From NCBI GenBank assembly GCA_039621445.1, contig CP154956.1, positions 33,949,437 to 34,013,436 on the forward strand: DNA of 64,000 nucleotides, in the 5' to 3' direction. The stretch comes from Euglena gracilis (lineage: Eukaryota > Euglenida > Euglenophyceae > Euglenales). The position numbers were made by a program, and so were the translations under genes. The notes beneath the pieces are model-generated. The model saw nothing but the letters and a program-made list of their open reading frames with translations, was not told the DNA's origin and did no database searches. Positions 10,604-20,790 of the stretch are shown here, piece by piece; the stretch's first letter is position 1; every line of letters starts with the position of its first letter.

Positions 10604-10892
10604 TTTATTGTTCCAATCGTCCAAGACGTCTTCGAGGGGACTGAACATTGTTTCACTGGTTGTTGAAGTTCTAGAAGTTGGTCTTCCTGAAGGCAGGGTT
10701 AACCGAGTTGCTGGTACAGAACAACACCTTCAACAAGAATTTGTCATTCAAGCTGTGGTCAACAAGTTTCCAGTGGAGAATTCAACAGTTGTTATACTGG
10801 TTACTTGGTTGTTGAAGCTTGTAAGTGCTGCTGTCCACCGTGGTGTCCAGAACAAGATCCTGGTGGAGGCAAGATCTTCATCATCTTGCTGA

Positions 10893-11035
10893 TCAACTGA
10901 ACGGTGTGTTGAACCGTTCAGTTCAACACACGGTTGAACTGAACCGTGTGTTCAGTTTAACACAAGGTTGAACTGAACCTTGTGTTCAGTTCAACCTTGA
11001 ACTGAACACAAGGTTCAGTTCACTTGGTCCTGAAC
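10893..11035. repeat. Array of GAACTGAAC/GTTCAGTTC palindromes
   Basis: Within the chromovirus leader, the words GAACTGAACC, TTGTGTTCAGTTC and GAACACAAGGTTC alternate in both orientations at least six times and can fold into one or more long hairpins. The array lies just upstream of gag. Confidence 0.7.
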
Positions 11036-11151
11036 CAGGTGGTTGGTTTTCTGTTCTGGTTTCTTCCGTTTTGTTTACCTTTTTGGGTTGTCTAGTGTTT
11101 CTCCCAGTTTTCAGAGCCAGTGGTTGAGTTTTTTGAAAGTGATCTGCAGAA

Positions 11152-11887
11152 ATGTCCTCCATTGAAGATTTGGAAAGAAGGTTGCAAGAATTGGAAATCA
11201 AAACAGCCAGCAGCAGTCAGTCTGTGTTTACCCCTGTGAACCCCATCACCCAGGTTGAAACATTTCTGAAGCAAATTGTGGAACCAAACTCCAGCAATCC
11301 CAGCCAAAGTTCAAACCAAAGTTCATGATTACCTCCTGTGAAATTGCCAGAGTTTGATGGTGCAAATTTTCCAGAGTGTTTGAAAGATTTTGGCAGATGG
11401 TTGAGGTTAACTGGTGAAGTTGCATTTGGAAATAACCAGAAAAAGGATTGGCTGTTGGAATGTTGCACCCCCAAGGTGAAAAAACTGGTTAAAAAAGTGA
11501 TGGATGAGAATGTGATTTCGAAAAGTGCTGTTGGAAATTGCAAAATTGTTCCCAACACTGGAAAATGACATGACTTTGAGGTCTGCCATTGAGAAATTGC
11601 CAGCACTGTCACAGAACCCTGAACCCGAAGACATCAAAAAACTTTTCATTGAGTTGGACAATTTGATGGCCAGGTTGAGCCCCCAGGCCATGAGTGAACA
11701 GGAAAAGGTTCTGGTTTTGCTGAGGAAATTACACCCCAGAATGTATGCAGACCTCAGGGCAGGCAGATTTTACAAACAACGTTCTGAGACTTTTGTTGAT
11801 TTAAGAAAAACAATTTTGGAAAAAAGTTCTGAAGATTGGTTGGAAGGGAATTTGCTGAAAAAAAGAGAATATCAGACCATTGATTGA
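11152..11887 (+). pseudogene. Chromovirus gag (capsid region)
   Basis: Opens with ATG at 11,152 (MSSIEDLERRLQELEIKTAS, a short coiled coil). One in-frame TGA occurs at about 11,326, then the same frame continues as LPPVKLPEFDGANFPECL, a typical capsid opening (LP.F.G). A frameshift at about 11,525 moves the rest into another frame (SAIEKLPALSQNPEPEDIKK ... EQEKVLVLLRKLHPRMYADL), which ends at a TGA at 11,887. The tail overlaps the next frame by a few bases. Capsid fold is inferred from position and pattern. Confidence 0.7.
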
Positions 11888-12905
11888 AAGACCCCCTGAC
11901 CAATCTGAAAAAGTTGGTGAAAGTGTCCCAGAATCTGGAAAAGGTAGAAAATCTGGTGGGAAACGAAAAGACAAAGGAAAAGGCAAAGGAAAGGGTGAAA
12001 TAAAAGTTGATGACATCCCAGCCCCACGATTTGGAGCCACAATCTTCTGTCGATTTTGTCACAAACAGGGGCATTACGAAGACAGATGTTGGTCAAAAGA
12101 AAAGTTTGAGAAAAAGAAGGCAGCAGCCCAGAAGGGGGCAGGCAAAGGGACCCCTTCGGATCAACCCCAGGGAGTGCAAACCCAGGTTACCCCACAGGGT
12201 GAGAACCCCAAAAAGAGAAAGGCTGATGCTTTGCAGTTGCTCCAGATGGTGTGTAAAACTTATCTTTTGCCAGTGAAGGTTAATGGAAAGGAAATTCAAG
12301 CCATTTTGGACACAGGGGCCAACGTCACTGCAGTTTCTAAGAAATGTGTTCCTGAGAATAAAATTCAGCGAAGTGCTGCGTTACCCCTGCAGATCGGCAA
12401 CGGGGAGTACATTTTTTCCGAAGGGGTGTGTGAGGTGTGTTTGGAGTTGGGGCGAAAAACACTAAAACTTAAAGCGGTGATGGTTGAAACAAATGCCTTT
12501 GAGGCAGTTTTGGGGACTGACTTCACAGAAAGTGAGTTTTTTGGAGGGTTGTTGACCAGACCCCCCAGAATCATCATCGAAGGTGAGAAGTTTTTACTTC
12601 AGAGCCATGATGGGGACCACACCATCAAAAAAATTTTCAGACTTTTCAAGACAGAAAGCTACACTTTGGTCAAGCCAGTGAATTCAAAAGCTTTGGAAGA
12701 ATTGAAGATTTCTGAGGGTCAGATTTGCATTGATCTTTTTGCAAACCACCTGAACCACACACAGTCTTTGTACATGACAAAAGGGAATTCAGCCTACAGG
12801 TTTTCATGGGAAAAGTTGTTGTGTGACATTGGTGCTTCCAAGTTTCTGTGGGCAAACCCCCCCTTCAGCCAACTAAGCAAAGTGGTGACCAAGTTGTGCA
12901 TTTAA
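11880..12905 (+). pseudogene. Chromovirus nucleocapsid, protease and start of NPPF domain
   Basis: A 341-codon frame. Residues about 20-45 are lysine/glycine-rich. A zinc knuckle CRFCHKQGHYEDRC (C-X2-C-X4-H-X4-C) lies at 12,048-12,089. The aspartic protease motif AILDTGANVTAVS is near 12,300-12,335, with the flap region downstream and a second conserved block FEAVLGTDF near 12,500. From about 12,730 the frame enters the methyltransferase-like domain (ICIDLFANHLNH ... FLWANPPFSQLSKVV) and stops at 12,903. A one-base shift would continue into KIVLAHPDWGDQYW. Confidence 0.85.
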
Positions 12906-13090
12906 GAAAAAAAAATCGTCCTGGCGCACCCAGACTGGGGGGACCAGTACTGGTCCCCCCTGCTGGAAAGGGTGACTGTGGCCAGGGTGAAAATTTCAAG
13001 TGGGGTTCCCTTGTTTGTGGGTGACAGGTGCAAAAAAGGTGCTGCCCTCCCCCCTGTGGAACACTTTTGTGAGTGTGGTGGACACAGTGT
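12731..13090 (+). pseudogene. NPPF adenine-methyltransferase-like domain inside chromovirus pol
   Basis: Residues IDLFANHLNH, then SWEKLLCDIG, then LWANPPFSQLSKVVTK (NPPF codons at 12,855-12,866). After a frameshift it continues as IVLAHPDWGDQYWSPLLERV and SSGVPLFVGDRCKKGAALPP. NPPF/NPPY is the catalytic motif of N6-adenine methyltransferases, and the D.FA...W.NPPF...K...P.W...W layout is that of the domain carried by DIRS elements. It is placed between protease and RT, where chromoviruses normally have only a short linker. Whether it ever had methyltransferase activity is unknown, and an S-adenosylmethionine loop is not clear. Confidence 0.6.
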
Positions 13091-13164
13091 AATTCAAAGT
13101 GGATTTTGAGCTTTTTGACCGCAGAATTGTCAGTTGGCTCAGGAAAGTTTGAAGAAATTGGAGT

Positions 13165-13748
13165 TTGGATGAACTGAGAGGTGAGATCAGGAAGTACCCC
13201 ACAGTGGATGATGAAATTCAAGTGGATTTCCCAGATGTTCCTGATGTTCCGCCCCAGCAACAGGCACCCCAGCCTGCCAATCCACCTGCAGACCAGCAAG
13301 TTTTTGAAAGTCCACGTATTTCTTTGGAGAGTGTTCGCCCCAAGGAATCAGAAGAAAAGGTGAAAGAATGGTTGGACAATGTGGTGGTGGTTCAGCCAAT
13401 GAGTGAGCATGAAACCATCAATTTTTGGCTGAATTGACAAAGGACATTGAAAGTGAGCTCAGTCTTTTTCAGGAGGTGAGAAAAGACGTGGAGGTGATGT
13501 TTTTCCAGCTGTCCCAGTTTGTGGAAGATGTTCAGTTTGCAAAACCTGTGAAGACCCCCAAGGCAACAATCAAGATGGATGAACTCAAAAGCATTTCCCA
13601 AGTTTTACATGAAAAGATTTGGACTTTGGAGGCCCAGAAAAAGGATGATGAAAAAGCAGCAAATTGTTTACTGAGAATCCGAGTGGACAATTTAAAAAAA
13701 AAGTTGAGAAATTCAGAGACCACGCCAGATTGTCTGAGCTTTTGGTGA
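13165..13748 (+). pseudogene. Linker region between NPPF domain and RT
   Basis: Two overlapping frames: 13,165-13,437 (acidic and proline-rich, PDVPDVPPQQQAPQPANPP) and 13,425-13,748 (heptad-like, DELKSISQVLHEKIWTLEAQ, probable coiled coil). They look like one protein segment split by a frameshift near 13,430. No known domain was recognised. Confidence 0.5.
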
Positions 13749-14693
13749 AATTTTCTGATGTTTTTGGACCATTGCCCACAATTTCTGAGTCTTCCCCCCT
13801 GCCTGTTTTGATGGACATTGAGCTGAAGCCTGAATGGGAGGGAAAACCCCTAAGGCAAATCTGTTGGCCCATGCCCCAGGAGGATGAAAAAGAAATTGAC
13901 CTTCAGTGTGAAGAATTGCTAAAGTCAGGGTTGACTGAGCAATTCCCAGTTGGTGAAATCCCCCAGGTGTGCAGCCCCACATTTTTGGTGGACAAAAAAG
14001 GGTCAAGTACCAGAAGGATGGTCATTCATTATGGAAAATTGAATTCCAGAAGCAAAGCACATGCAGGTTTTTTGCCAAACATGGAAATTCTGATTGAAAG
14101 TTTGGCCAAGTGTCGGTTCAAAAGTACCCTTGACATGAGGTGTGGGTATTGGCAAATCCCAATCACAGAAAGAGAAGCAAATTTGTCTGCATTTTGCATT
14201 CCTTCAGGAGGTGTTTTCGTCCAAAAAGGATGATGTTTGGGTTGATGAATGCGCCAGGGATTTTTCAGGACTTGATGGAAATCCTAACCTCCCAATGCAA
14301 AACGGATTTGAGGGTGAGAGATATTTTGAAGGATGGACACCTGGCTTCTTTTTCGATGACACAGGGGTTGGTGCAAACTCTGAGGAGGATCATTTGTATC
14401 TTTTGGAAAAGTGGTTTGAAGTTTGTAGAAAGAACCAAGTGAGAATCAGATTTAGCAAATGTTCTTTCCTGAATCAGTCCATTGACTATTTGGGCTTCTC
14501 GTTGGAATGGGGAATGTGGCAGGCAAACAAAAGGAACATTGAACCAATTCTGAGTTTTAGAGTTCAGAATCAAAGGGATTCGAGGCGAATTTTGGGAGCC
14601 ATGAATTTTTATCGCAGACACGTGAAAGGTTTTACCTTTGACTCAGCCCCACTGACAGATCTTCTGAAAAAGAATGTGAAATGGAGGTGGTGA
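13664..14693 (+). pseudogene. Chromovirus reverse transcriptase
   Basis: First part (to 14,233): RLSELLVKFSDVFGPLP is the usual connector. CSPTFLVDKKGSSTRRMVIH then GKLN corresponds to the 'P..LV.KK.....R...DYR.LN' block. KSTLDMRCGYWQIPI carries the first catalytic aspartate at about 14,132. A frameshift near 14,215 precedes the second part: GFFFDDTGV (FFDD box at 14,346-14,360 in place of YVDD), CSFLNQSIDYLGFSLEWG (thumb) and RRILGAMNFYRRHVKGFT (connection). The Phe-Phe-Asp-Asp box keeps both catalytic aspartates. The shift makes it non-functional. Confidence 0.9.
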
Positions 14694-14699
14694 AAAGGA

Positions 14700-15240
14700 G
14701 GAGAGAGTTGTTTGATTGCTTTGAAAAGGAAGTTGTCTTCTCTTGATGTTTTGGGTACCCCCAGGAGTTCAGGAGAGATTGTTCTGGTGACTGACAGTTC
14801 GGATTTGGGAGGTGGTTCTGCTTTGTTTCAGTGGCAAACCCTCCAACAAACACAAATTACTGAGATTTTTCGAACAAGTGGTGTGATGGTGGATGGGTCC
14901 CTGAAAAACAACTACCCCAGTGAAATGAGGTTGGTGCCCCTGGGCCACTGAAACTGCAAATGGAGTGAGGCAAGAAAAAAATACACCACCAGGGAAAAGG
15001 AAATATTGAGTGGTGTGCTGACCATTGCTTCATAAACAAGTATTTTGCAAATCTGCCAATTGTGTGGATGACAGACAATGAGGCAGCCACCACTTTTCTG
15101 AAGGGTGAACCCCCCCTCAACAAAAGGCTGAGAAGGATGTATGTGTTTTTGAACCAGTTCAAACTGAATATCGTTCATGTGGCAGGTTGCAAAAATGAAT
15201 TGTGTGATTTTTTGTCTCGTGCTTGTTTTGAGAACAAATT
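14700..15240 (+). pseudogene. Chromovirus RNase H
   Basis: IVLVTDSSDLGGGSALFQ (14,778 on) carries the first catalytic aspartate. Sequence near 14,985-15,015 reads as YTTREKEILSGVL in a different frame, with the catalytic glutamate. VWMTDNEAATTFLKG at 15,062 has the third acidic residue, and NIVHVAGCKNELCDFLSRAC ends the domain. At least two frameshifts and a stop separate the parts. Confidence 0.8.
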
Positions 15241-16308
15241 TGAAATTCGTTTTGAGGAAGAAGCAAGGAACGCTTTTCAGAAAATGGATGTGCAGCTTGA
15301 CCTGTTTTTGCAGAAGATTTTCAGTTTTTCCCACAGAGTGCAAGTGTCAGAAAAGGATTATTTGAATTCAGAACTGAAGGATTTTTGGGGAAAAGTGGAG
15401 GTTTCAAACCCCTGTTTCATTAACAATGAGTTTTGGTTCAGATCTGCCAAGGCAATGTATTGCGAAGGAAAATTGGTTCCATCTCATTTGTTGAAGGTTT
15501 GTTTGGATGAATGTCACAAGGCAAGCAACCATGTTGGTGCTGAAAGGAGTTTGTTTTTTTTGAGCCATTTTCAGTCCAAGGTTTCCAAGAAAGACATGTT
15601 GGAAATTTGCAAGGCCATTGTGACGGCCTGTGAAATTTGCACCCTTTCAAAACAAAACCGCCCCAGTGACCGAGGAAAGGTGGGTTCTTACCGATTCCAA
15701 CAGTGAGCAATGAAGTTTTGTGTTTGTATTTTGTGCAAATGGACCCCTACAATGGTTTTGATTATGTGCTGACTTTGGTCGACAATTTGTCCCATTTTTG
15801 CCAATTCATCCCCACACAGAAAACGGTAACCGGAGAAGGAGCTTTGAGGCTTATTTTGGACCGGTGGATTTCTGCTTTTGGAAAACCATCCGTTGTGAGG
15901 TCTGACAACGACGTGCGATTCAGACAGCGCAGTGGTTTTTATCAGACAGCATTTAAAACTCTTGACGTGAAATTATCGTTTTCTCTACCCCGGAACCCCC
16001 GATCAAACGGTTTGGTTGAAAATGTCAATAAAATGTTCTTGCAGAATATGCGAGCTTTGAGTCTGTCTTCCAAGGACAAAAATTGGGTTCAGCTGATCCC
16101 GTATTGCACATTTTTGATGAATTCACAGATTTCCCCCACAACAACGTTGTCACCCCATGAAATGTTTTTGGGCAGACCAGCTTGGAGGTTTGAATTACCC
16201 CCAGAACCGGTGACAAACCCAGACACCCATTCCTGGCTGTTGACCCAAATTGAAATTCAAGAAAGAGCTTCCCAGAGATTGAAAGAATTGAGGGAAAAAA
16301 GATTTTGA
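15062..16308 (+). pseudogene. Chromovirus integrase (zinc-binding and catalytic core)
   Basis: After RNase H, the frame to 15,706 contains the HHCC zinc domain: ECHKASNHVGAERS with two histidines and ACEICTLSKQNRP with CxxC. A stop at 15,704-15,706 and a shift lead to the core frame 15,703-16,308. There, VQMDPYNGFDYVLTLVDN holds the first aspartate, VVRSDNDVRF the second, and PRSNGLVENVNK the glutamate of the DDE triad. LSPHEMFLGRPAW matches the usual core end. Apart from the break between the two frames the core is well preserved. Confidence 0.85.
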
Positions 16309-16540
16309 GAGTGCCAACAAAGGGAGGGTACCAGCAAAAATTGAAGAAGATGACTATGTTCTGGTTCACAACAAAAGATGGCCAAACAAATCATTGCCCA
16401 AGCTTTCCCCCCACTGGCAAGGACCTTTTCGGGTTCTCAAATCGAGATTCAATTAAGAGCAAATTGCAAGCAGTCAATCTTTGGGAGGGGTCATTGATGT
16501 TTCTTTGGGTTTGTGCAAAAGTGGGAGGTTGCTTTGAATG
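16309..16540 (+). pseudogene. Integrase GPY/F module
   Basis: In a shifted frame, ARIEEDDYVLVHNKRW is followed by LSPHWQGPFRVL at about 16,405-16,440. The HWQGPF core is the GPY/F module that follows the integrase core in chromoviruses. A frameshift separates it from the core frame. Confidence 0.65.
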
Positions 16541-16707
16541 AAGAAGAAAGTCTTTTGGAAGAAGACCCAGGCCTTTTGACCGGTGACGTGGTTGTGGGAG
16601 ACCCAGTGGAGGGTGACACCCCCATGCCAGACCAGGGAGGGGACCCCCGCATTCAGATGTCAGAAGAAGTTTAAGCAAAGTTGGGTTTTTACAATGTTTA
16701 AAAGATT

Positions 16708-17031
16708 TTGAAGCACAAGTACCAAGGGGGATGGAAATTTTTGGTTTGGTGGGAGATTTTTCCGGCAAGCAGCAGTACATGGGAGCCTGTGGCTTCCTTT
16801 GTGCAACCAGGAGGAAGAATGAATGAGGTTTTCAAGAATTATTGTGTGGATCACAATTTACAATCGATCCTACGCCAGGCGCTCAGAATGTTTTGCGACG
16901 TTTCAGAATGTGAATGGGGGTTGGCATCTCAAGAGACAGCCTCCCCCAAATGTTCTGATCGTGCTTTCAGTCACGCGGGAGGAAAGTCAAGCCCCCCAGG
17001 GGGCCTTTTGGATGGTTTTTCGGGTCAGTAG
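16708..17031 (+). pseudogene. Chromodomain at the integrase C-terminus
   Basis: HKYQGGWKFLVWWEIF then SSSTWEPVASF matches the chromodomain pattern 'Y.VKW.GY....TWEP', with aromatic-cage positions Tyr and Trp. The helix follows as GRMNEVFKNYCVDHNL. In chromoviruses such domains bind histone marks and bias integration toward heterochromatin. Here it is separated from the acidic linker (ending at a TAA near 16,672) by about 35 bases, so it is no longer in frame with integrase. Confidence 0.8.
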
Positions 17032-17360
17032 ACACCAACCCGCCTCGCCATGGGTGGATTGTTGTCTAACCTTTGAAGGCTTTCAGTCACAAACCTGCCA
17101 TTCATGCGAGGAGTTTCGCCCAGGTTTGTGTTACCTTTGAATGGCAAGCCAACCACGTAGTGAAGGGACCACGGTGAACGTCGGAAGTAACCTCTTTTAC
17201 CTTCCTTTGTGTTGACATTTGTCGTTCTGAACCTTTTTTGTGGACAATTCGTGTTGAACACCATACATCAGTGCTTGAACACAGTAAAGCCGTTTTGTTT
17301 GTGGTGTGATGCCGTTTCGTCCTGCACTTTTGGTGCCGCGTCCTCCGGCATGGGCTTTGC

Positions 17361-17553
17361 CTGACCGCTTACCTTACCAACTGCCGAACTGACTTTTGTA
17401 TTCCTAATTCAAACTTTTACCCCCGCAGACTGCTGGCTCTTGTGCTATGTCTTCAAATTGATTTGTGATTACGTCTTTGGGACAATTGGGATATCAAGAA
17501 AATTGGGAATCCGAGGATTTCAAGAAAAAACAAAAGAATATTCTGAGACGTCC
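17361..17553 (+). repeat. 3' LTR-like repeat of the chromovirus
   Basis: Repeats 10,409-10,586. Differences include an insertion CAAACTTTTACCC after CCTAATTC. The right edge joins directly to a DIRS gag fragment, which suggests insertion of the chromovirus into that older element. A purine-rich GGGAGGAAAG at 16,977 could be the polypurine tract if the full LTR starts near 17.0 kb. Confidence 0.55.
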
Positions 17554-18690
17554 AGCCTCCATGGCCGGGGCTGTAAGTTGTGGCTCCTTGCCATGCCCAA
17601 TTGATATCTGGGGTAGCCCTGTTGCTGGGCCTCCCCCCTCCCCCTTGGAATGGGGTTGTGGGCTGAATCTGAAGAAGATGGTTGGTACAGACCTTTTTTG
17701 CTCCTTCCTGTGGGCATTCTGCTCCAGACTGGGCCATCTCCTGGATTCCCAATGTTGTACTGGCCCCCTTGTCCCTTCTTCCATCTTGATAGGTTGGGGA
17801 CATTTGCCCTCTGGGCTGGGGCTTTTGCTCTCTGGGCTGGGTATGCCAATCTTGGAGGTTTCTTGTAAACCCCACCCCCCAAATATAAACCCCCCCCGGT
17901 TTTATAATTGGGCGGAAATTTCAAGGCCCCGAGGGGGGGTTTTATGTTTGGGGGGGGGGGTTATATTTGGTCGGAAAAATCAACTTCCCGGTGGGCTCCA
18001 GTAGACACTTTTTTGGTCAAAATAACAAATACGCCCACCCTTGGGGGTCCAAAAACTTCAGTTTTCGGGCGAAGGATCAATTTTCACATGTTTTTGGTAA
18101 AAATTGTTCCCAAATCCGCAAAAATGACTATTTTGGGAGATATTTTGCCGAAAATTTTTCCTTCCGGCGCTTCGCGCCGGAGGGGGGGTTTTTTATTTGG
18201 GCGGGATTTCAAGGTCCCCAGGGGAGGTTTTATATTTGGGGGGGTTTGTATTTGGGGGGGTTTTTTTTTTAGGGGTGGGTTTACCCAAATTTGTAATGTA
18301 ATGGGTCTTGACCCTGGGTTCCCAATGTCTTCCGTTGTCGTCTGGGCTTTTTGCCCACTGTCTGCAAGGGTCCATGGCCATCATTGTGTGTGATTGTTTG
18401 CTGCTGAAAGTTTTCTGTTGAGATGTGTGTTGGGGGGAAGTGATGGCCACGGCTCGCCACGTTGAAACCGCATCTCCAAGTTCTCCAGCTGGCGTTTCTT
18501 GCTCTGCACTTTGTCCAGGTTGTCGACTTGATAGTTCCAATTTGTTCTCCACATGCTGCATTGACTTCCAATGTCAAAGTTGTAATATTTTCTTGAATTT
18601 GATATTCTTCAGGTTCTACGCAGGTTCTGAATATTGATATTGTATTGTCTTTGATCTCTTCCAACTCTGTTCTTCAAAGTTTTTGTCTTC
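17554..18690 (-). pseudogene. DIRS-like gag fragment, interrupted by a foldback insert
   Basis: Minus-strand frames at 18,664-18,290 (TWRAVAITSPQH; NDGHGPLQTVGKKPRRQRK) and 17,865-17,554 (CPQEGAKKVC; NWAWQGATTYSPGHGG) match the gag-like frame at 19.05-19.6 kb in order. They face away from that copy, so the two are head to head. Bases 17,866-18,283 between them are a later insertion. Confidence 0.6.
17866..18283. mobile_element. Foldback insert (TA, C-tract ... G-tract, TA) in DIRS gag
   Basis: Left end TAAACCCCACCCCCC with AAATATAAACC. Right end GGTTTTATATTTGGGGGGG ... GGGGTGGGTTTA. The two ends are inverted copies. The interior contains the hairpin CCGGCGCTTCGCGCCGG. The interrupted gag homology on either side shows it is an insertion. 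Confidence 0.6.
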
Positions 18691-18900
18691 TTCCGTGTCG
18701 AAGGGCAAGACTACAACTCCGGCGAAGAAATCATACTCCCTCGGGCCAGACCGAGAAGTGAGGAAGGGACACCGAGGGCGAAGCACAAAGACATTTCGAG
18801 GCCATGCCTTGCTCGCCGGCGGTTTGTTGTGCGATTGTTTTGGTGCGCTGGGTTAGGGGGTCCCGCTTAGTGCCTTTTTTCGCCGGAGTTGGCTGATTCT
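18690..18900. repeat. DIRS-like terminal block, shared by two head-to-head copies
   Basis: Contains CACCGAGGGCGAAGCACAAA, GCCTTGCTCGCCGGCGG, GGTTAGGGGGTCCCGC and GGAGTTGGCTGATTC. Counterparts occur at 3.85-4.01 kb and, inverted, at 23.27-23.37 kb. Confidence 0.65.
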
Positions 18901-19016
18901 TAACTTGCCCTTCGACACCCAGAAGAAAGGAGCAGAGTTCAAGAACGAGGTAGAACTGAGAAAAGAAGTCAATATCAATTCAATATCCAGAAGAACACGA
19001 ACCAGACGAAAATCAG

Positions 19017-19754
19017 TTGAGAATTCAATTGTCAAATTTCAATTTCGACTTCGATGTGCAATGCAGTGGAGAAGAAGTTGGAATTATATGGCCACGGACG
19101 TCCTGGAGGAGTGGCCGCAGCAGCTGGAGACCTTGGAGATGCGGTCAACACGTGGAAAACCGTGGCCGTTTTTCCCACCCAGCCCCCCACCCCAGAAATT
19201 TCACAGCCCAAAACCCCCCCAGTGACGGCCACGGTCCTTGGACCACTGTGGCCAGGAGGCCCAGAATACAGAAGCCAGCCCCAGCCCTTGGTGGGCAGAG
19301 ACTGGGCCATGGGGGCCCAAAATGCTTCACAATTGGACAATCAAAGCCCACACGTCAGGGGCATCTCCCCCAAAGGCGCCCAGCAACCTGGGCACAAATT
19401 GGCCAGAAGATGGGGAGATGGAATCAAGGCCAAGGAGGTCAACAGCACAGGGGCCATGGGGACCAGTTTCACAAGCAAATCCCCTCAGGAAGGGGCAGAA
19501 AAGGTCTGTCCAACCCCCCCAATTCATCTAACACAACAGCCCCTCTCAAGGGGACAAGGGGGGGCCACAGCAGCCCCCCCAGATTTCCAATGGGGCTGGA
19601 GGCCATGAAGAAATCAAGGCCTGGAAGACCGCAAGATGGATTATGGAAAAAATTTATACATGGAAACCTTGGAGACCAGCAGGGCGGACCCACAGTGGCC
19701 ACCAAGAAGCTAAGGAACCAGCAAGGTGACCCACAGTGGCCACCAAGAAGCTAA
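19017..19754 (+). pseudogene. Gag-like frame, left arm
   Basis: A 245-codon open frame, proline/glycine/glutamine-rich, with the conserved stretch SDGHGPWTTVARRPRIQKP. A second open frame in the same DNA (19,054-19,608, GDLGDAVNTWKTVAVF) is equally conserved among the copies, so the true reading frame is uncertain. It ends 29 bases after the start of the next frame. No cysteine-histidine knuckle is present. The function as a particle protein is inferred from position only. Confidence 0.5.
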
Positions 19755-20790
19755 GGATGCTGCTGGAGAAATCCCCCGAGGGACCCACAGTGGCCCTCTG
19801 TCAACAATGGGGGATAAAGGGACCCACAGTGGCCCTCTCAATGACCCAGCCCCAGGAGGAAAAGGGACCCACCGTGGCCCTTTCAAGGACCCAGCCCCCA
19901 GGGGCAAAGGGACCCACAGTGGCCCTTTTGGAGGGAGGGGCAGAAACCCCTCCAACATTTATTTTTCAATTCCCGATCAATCAATCAGGGGGGGGACCCA
20001 CAGAGGCCCCCTGTGGTATGTCAGCCAGCCACATCAACGTGGAGAAGACCAGATAGGCCAAACAGGGGCATTAAGCCCTATGGTATGTCTTCCAACAACA
20101 AGATCATCCGGAGAGGTGAGCAGAGAGGGAGAGAGTGCATGCACATCCCCCCAGAAAAAATTTCCTTTTACAAGGGCCCAAGCCCTAGGGGACCTAGGGG
20201 TGCAATGTACAACACCCCCAGCCCAGCCCCACCAGAATCATCTTACCCAGAAAATAAATTCACTGGAAAATATGGGGAGACACCCCCCTCCATCAAAGGT
20301 TGCAAAAAAGCCTAAAATGTCCAAAATCTCCAGCCCAGCCCCCCCAAAATCATCTTATCCAGGAAATAAATTCCATGGAAGAAAAATGGGGAGACACCCC
20401 CCTCCATCAAAGGCTGAAAAAAAACTTGAAATGGTGGGCAAAAAATGCCCCCCAACAACATGTCAACTCATCAGGGATGGCATTCAACCCCCCTGGGTCA
20501 GCCCACCAAAATTTTCCACCCACCCAAAAATCAGGGCAAATTTGAACTTACCCCAAGCAGAAAAAAAACTGCTGGATTACGAAAAATCTGGATCCGTAAA
20601 GAGGGTGAGGGATTCAACCACCCAGCACCTGATCCCCTGGTTTCTGATTTCAAAACCAGAGGGGGGGCAGACAAAATGGAGATTAATAAGTGATTGCAGG
20701 GAAATAAATCAAAGGTTCCAAGTGAAACCTTTCAAGCTGGATCACATCCAGCACATTTTTCCAGTTTTGGAAAAAGGCCACTGGGCATAA
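19726..20790 (+). pseudogene. Second frame: repeat region and RT start of DIRS-like element
   Basis: A 354-codon frame that begins with about six imperfect GTHSGP(L/F) repeats (DNA word GGACCCACAGTGGCCC). A proline/lysine-rich stretch with two copies of MGRHPPPSKA follows, then the RT fingers: LIPWFLISKPEGG, WRLISDCREINQRFQ and HIFPVLEKGHWA. A TAA at 20,788 is a single in-frame stop. The next codons in the same frame continue RT without shift. Confidence 0.7.

Larger units (their letters stand above)
10409..17553 (+). mobile_element. Ty3/gypsy chromovirus with methyltransferase-like domain, decayed
   Basis: Domain order on the plus strand is LTR-like repeat, primer-binding site, gag (11.15-11.89 kb), CCHC knuckle, protease with DTGA, NPPF methyltransferase-like domain, coiled-coil linker, RT, RNase H, integrase (HHCC and DDE), GPF module, chromodomain, LTR-like repeat. 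RT before integrase defines Ty3/gypsy, and a chromodomain after integrase defines chromoviruses. The domain between protease and RT is not part of the usual plan. Several stops and frameshifts disrupt gag, the protease/RT junction, RT and RNase H, so the copy is dead. The left LTR may be truncated by the 10,022-10,389 repeat. Confidence 0.85.
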
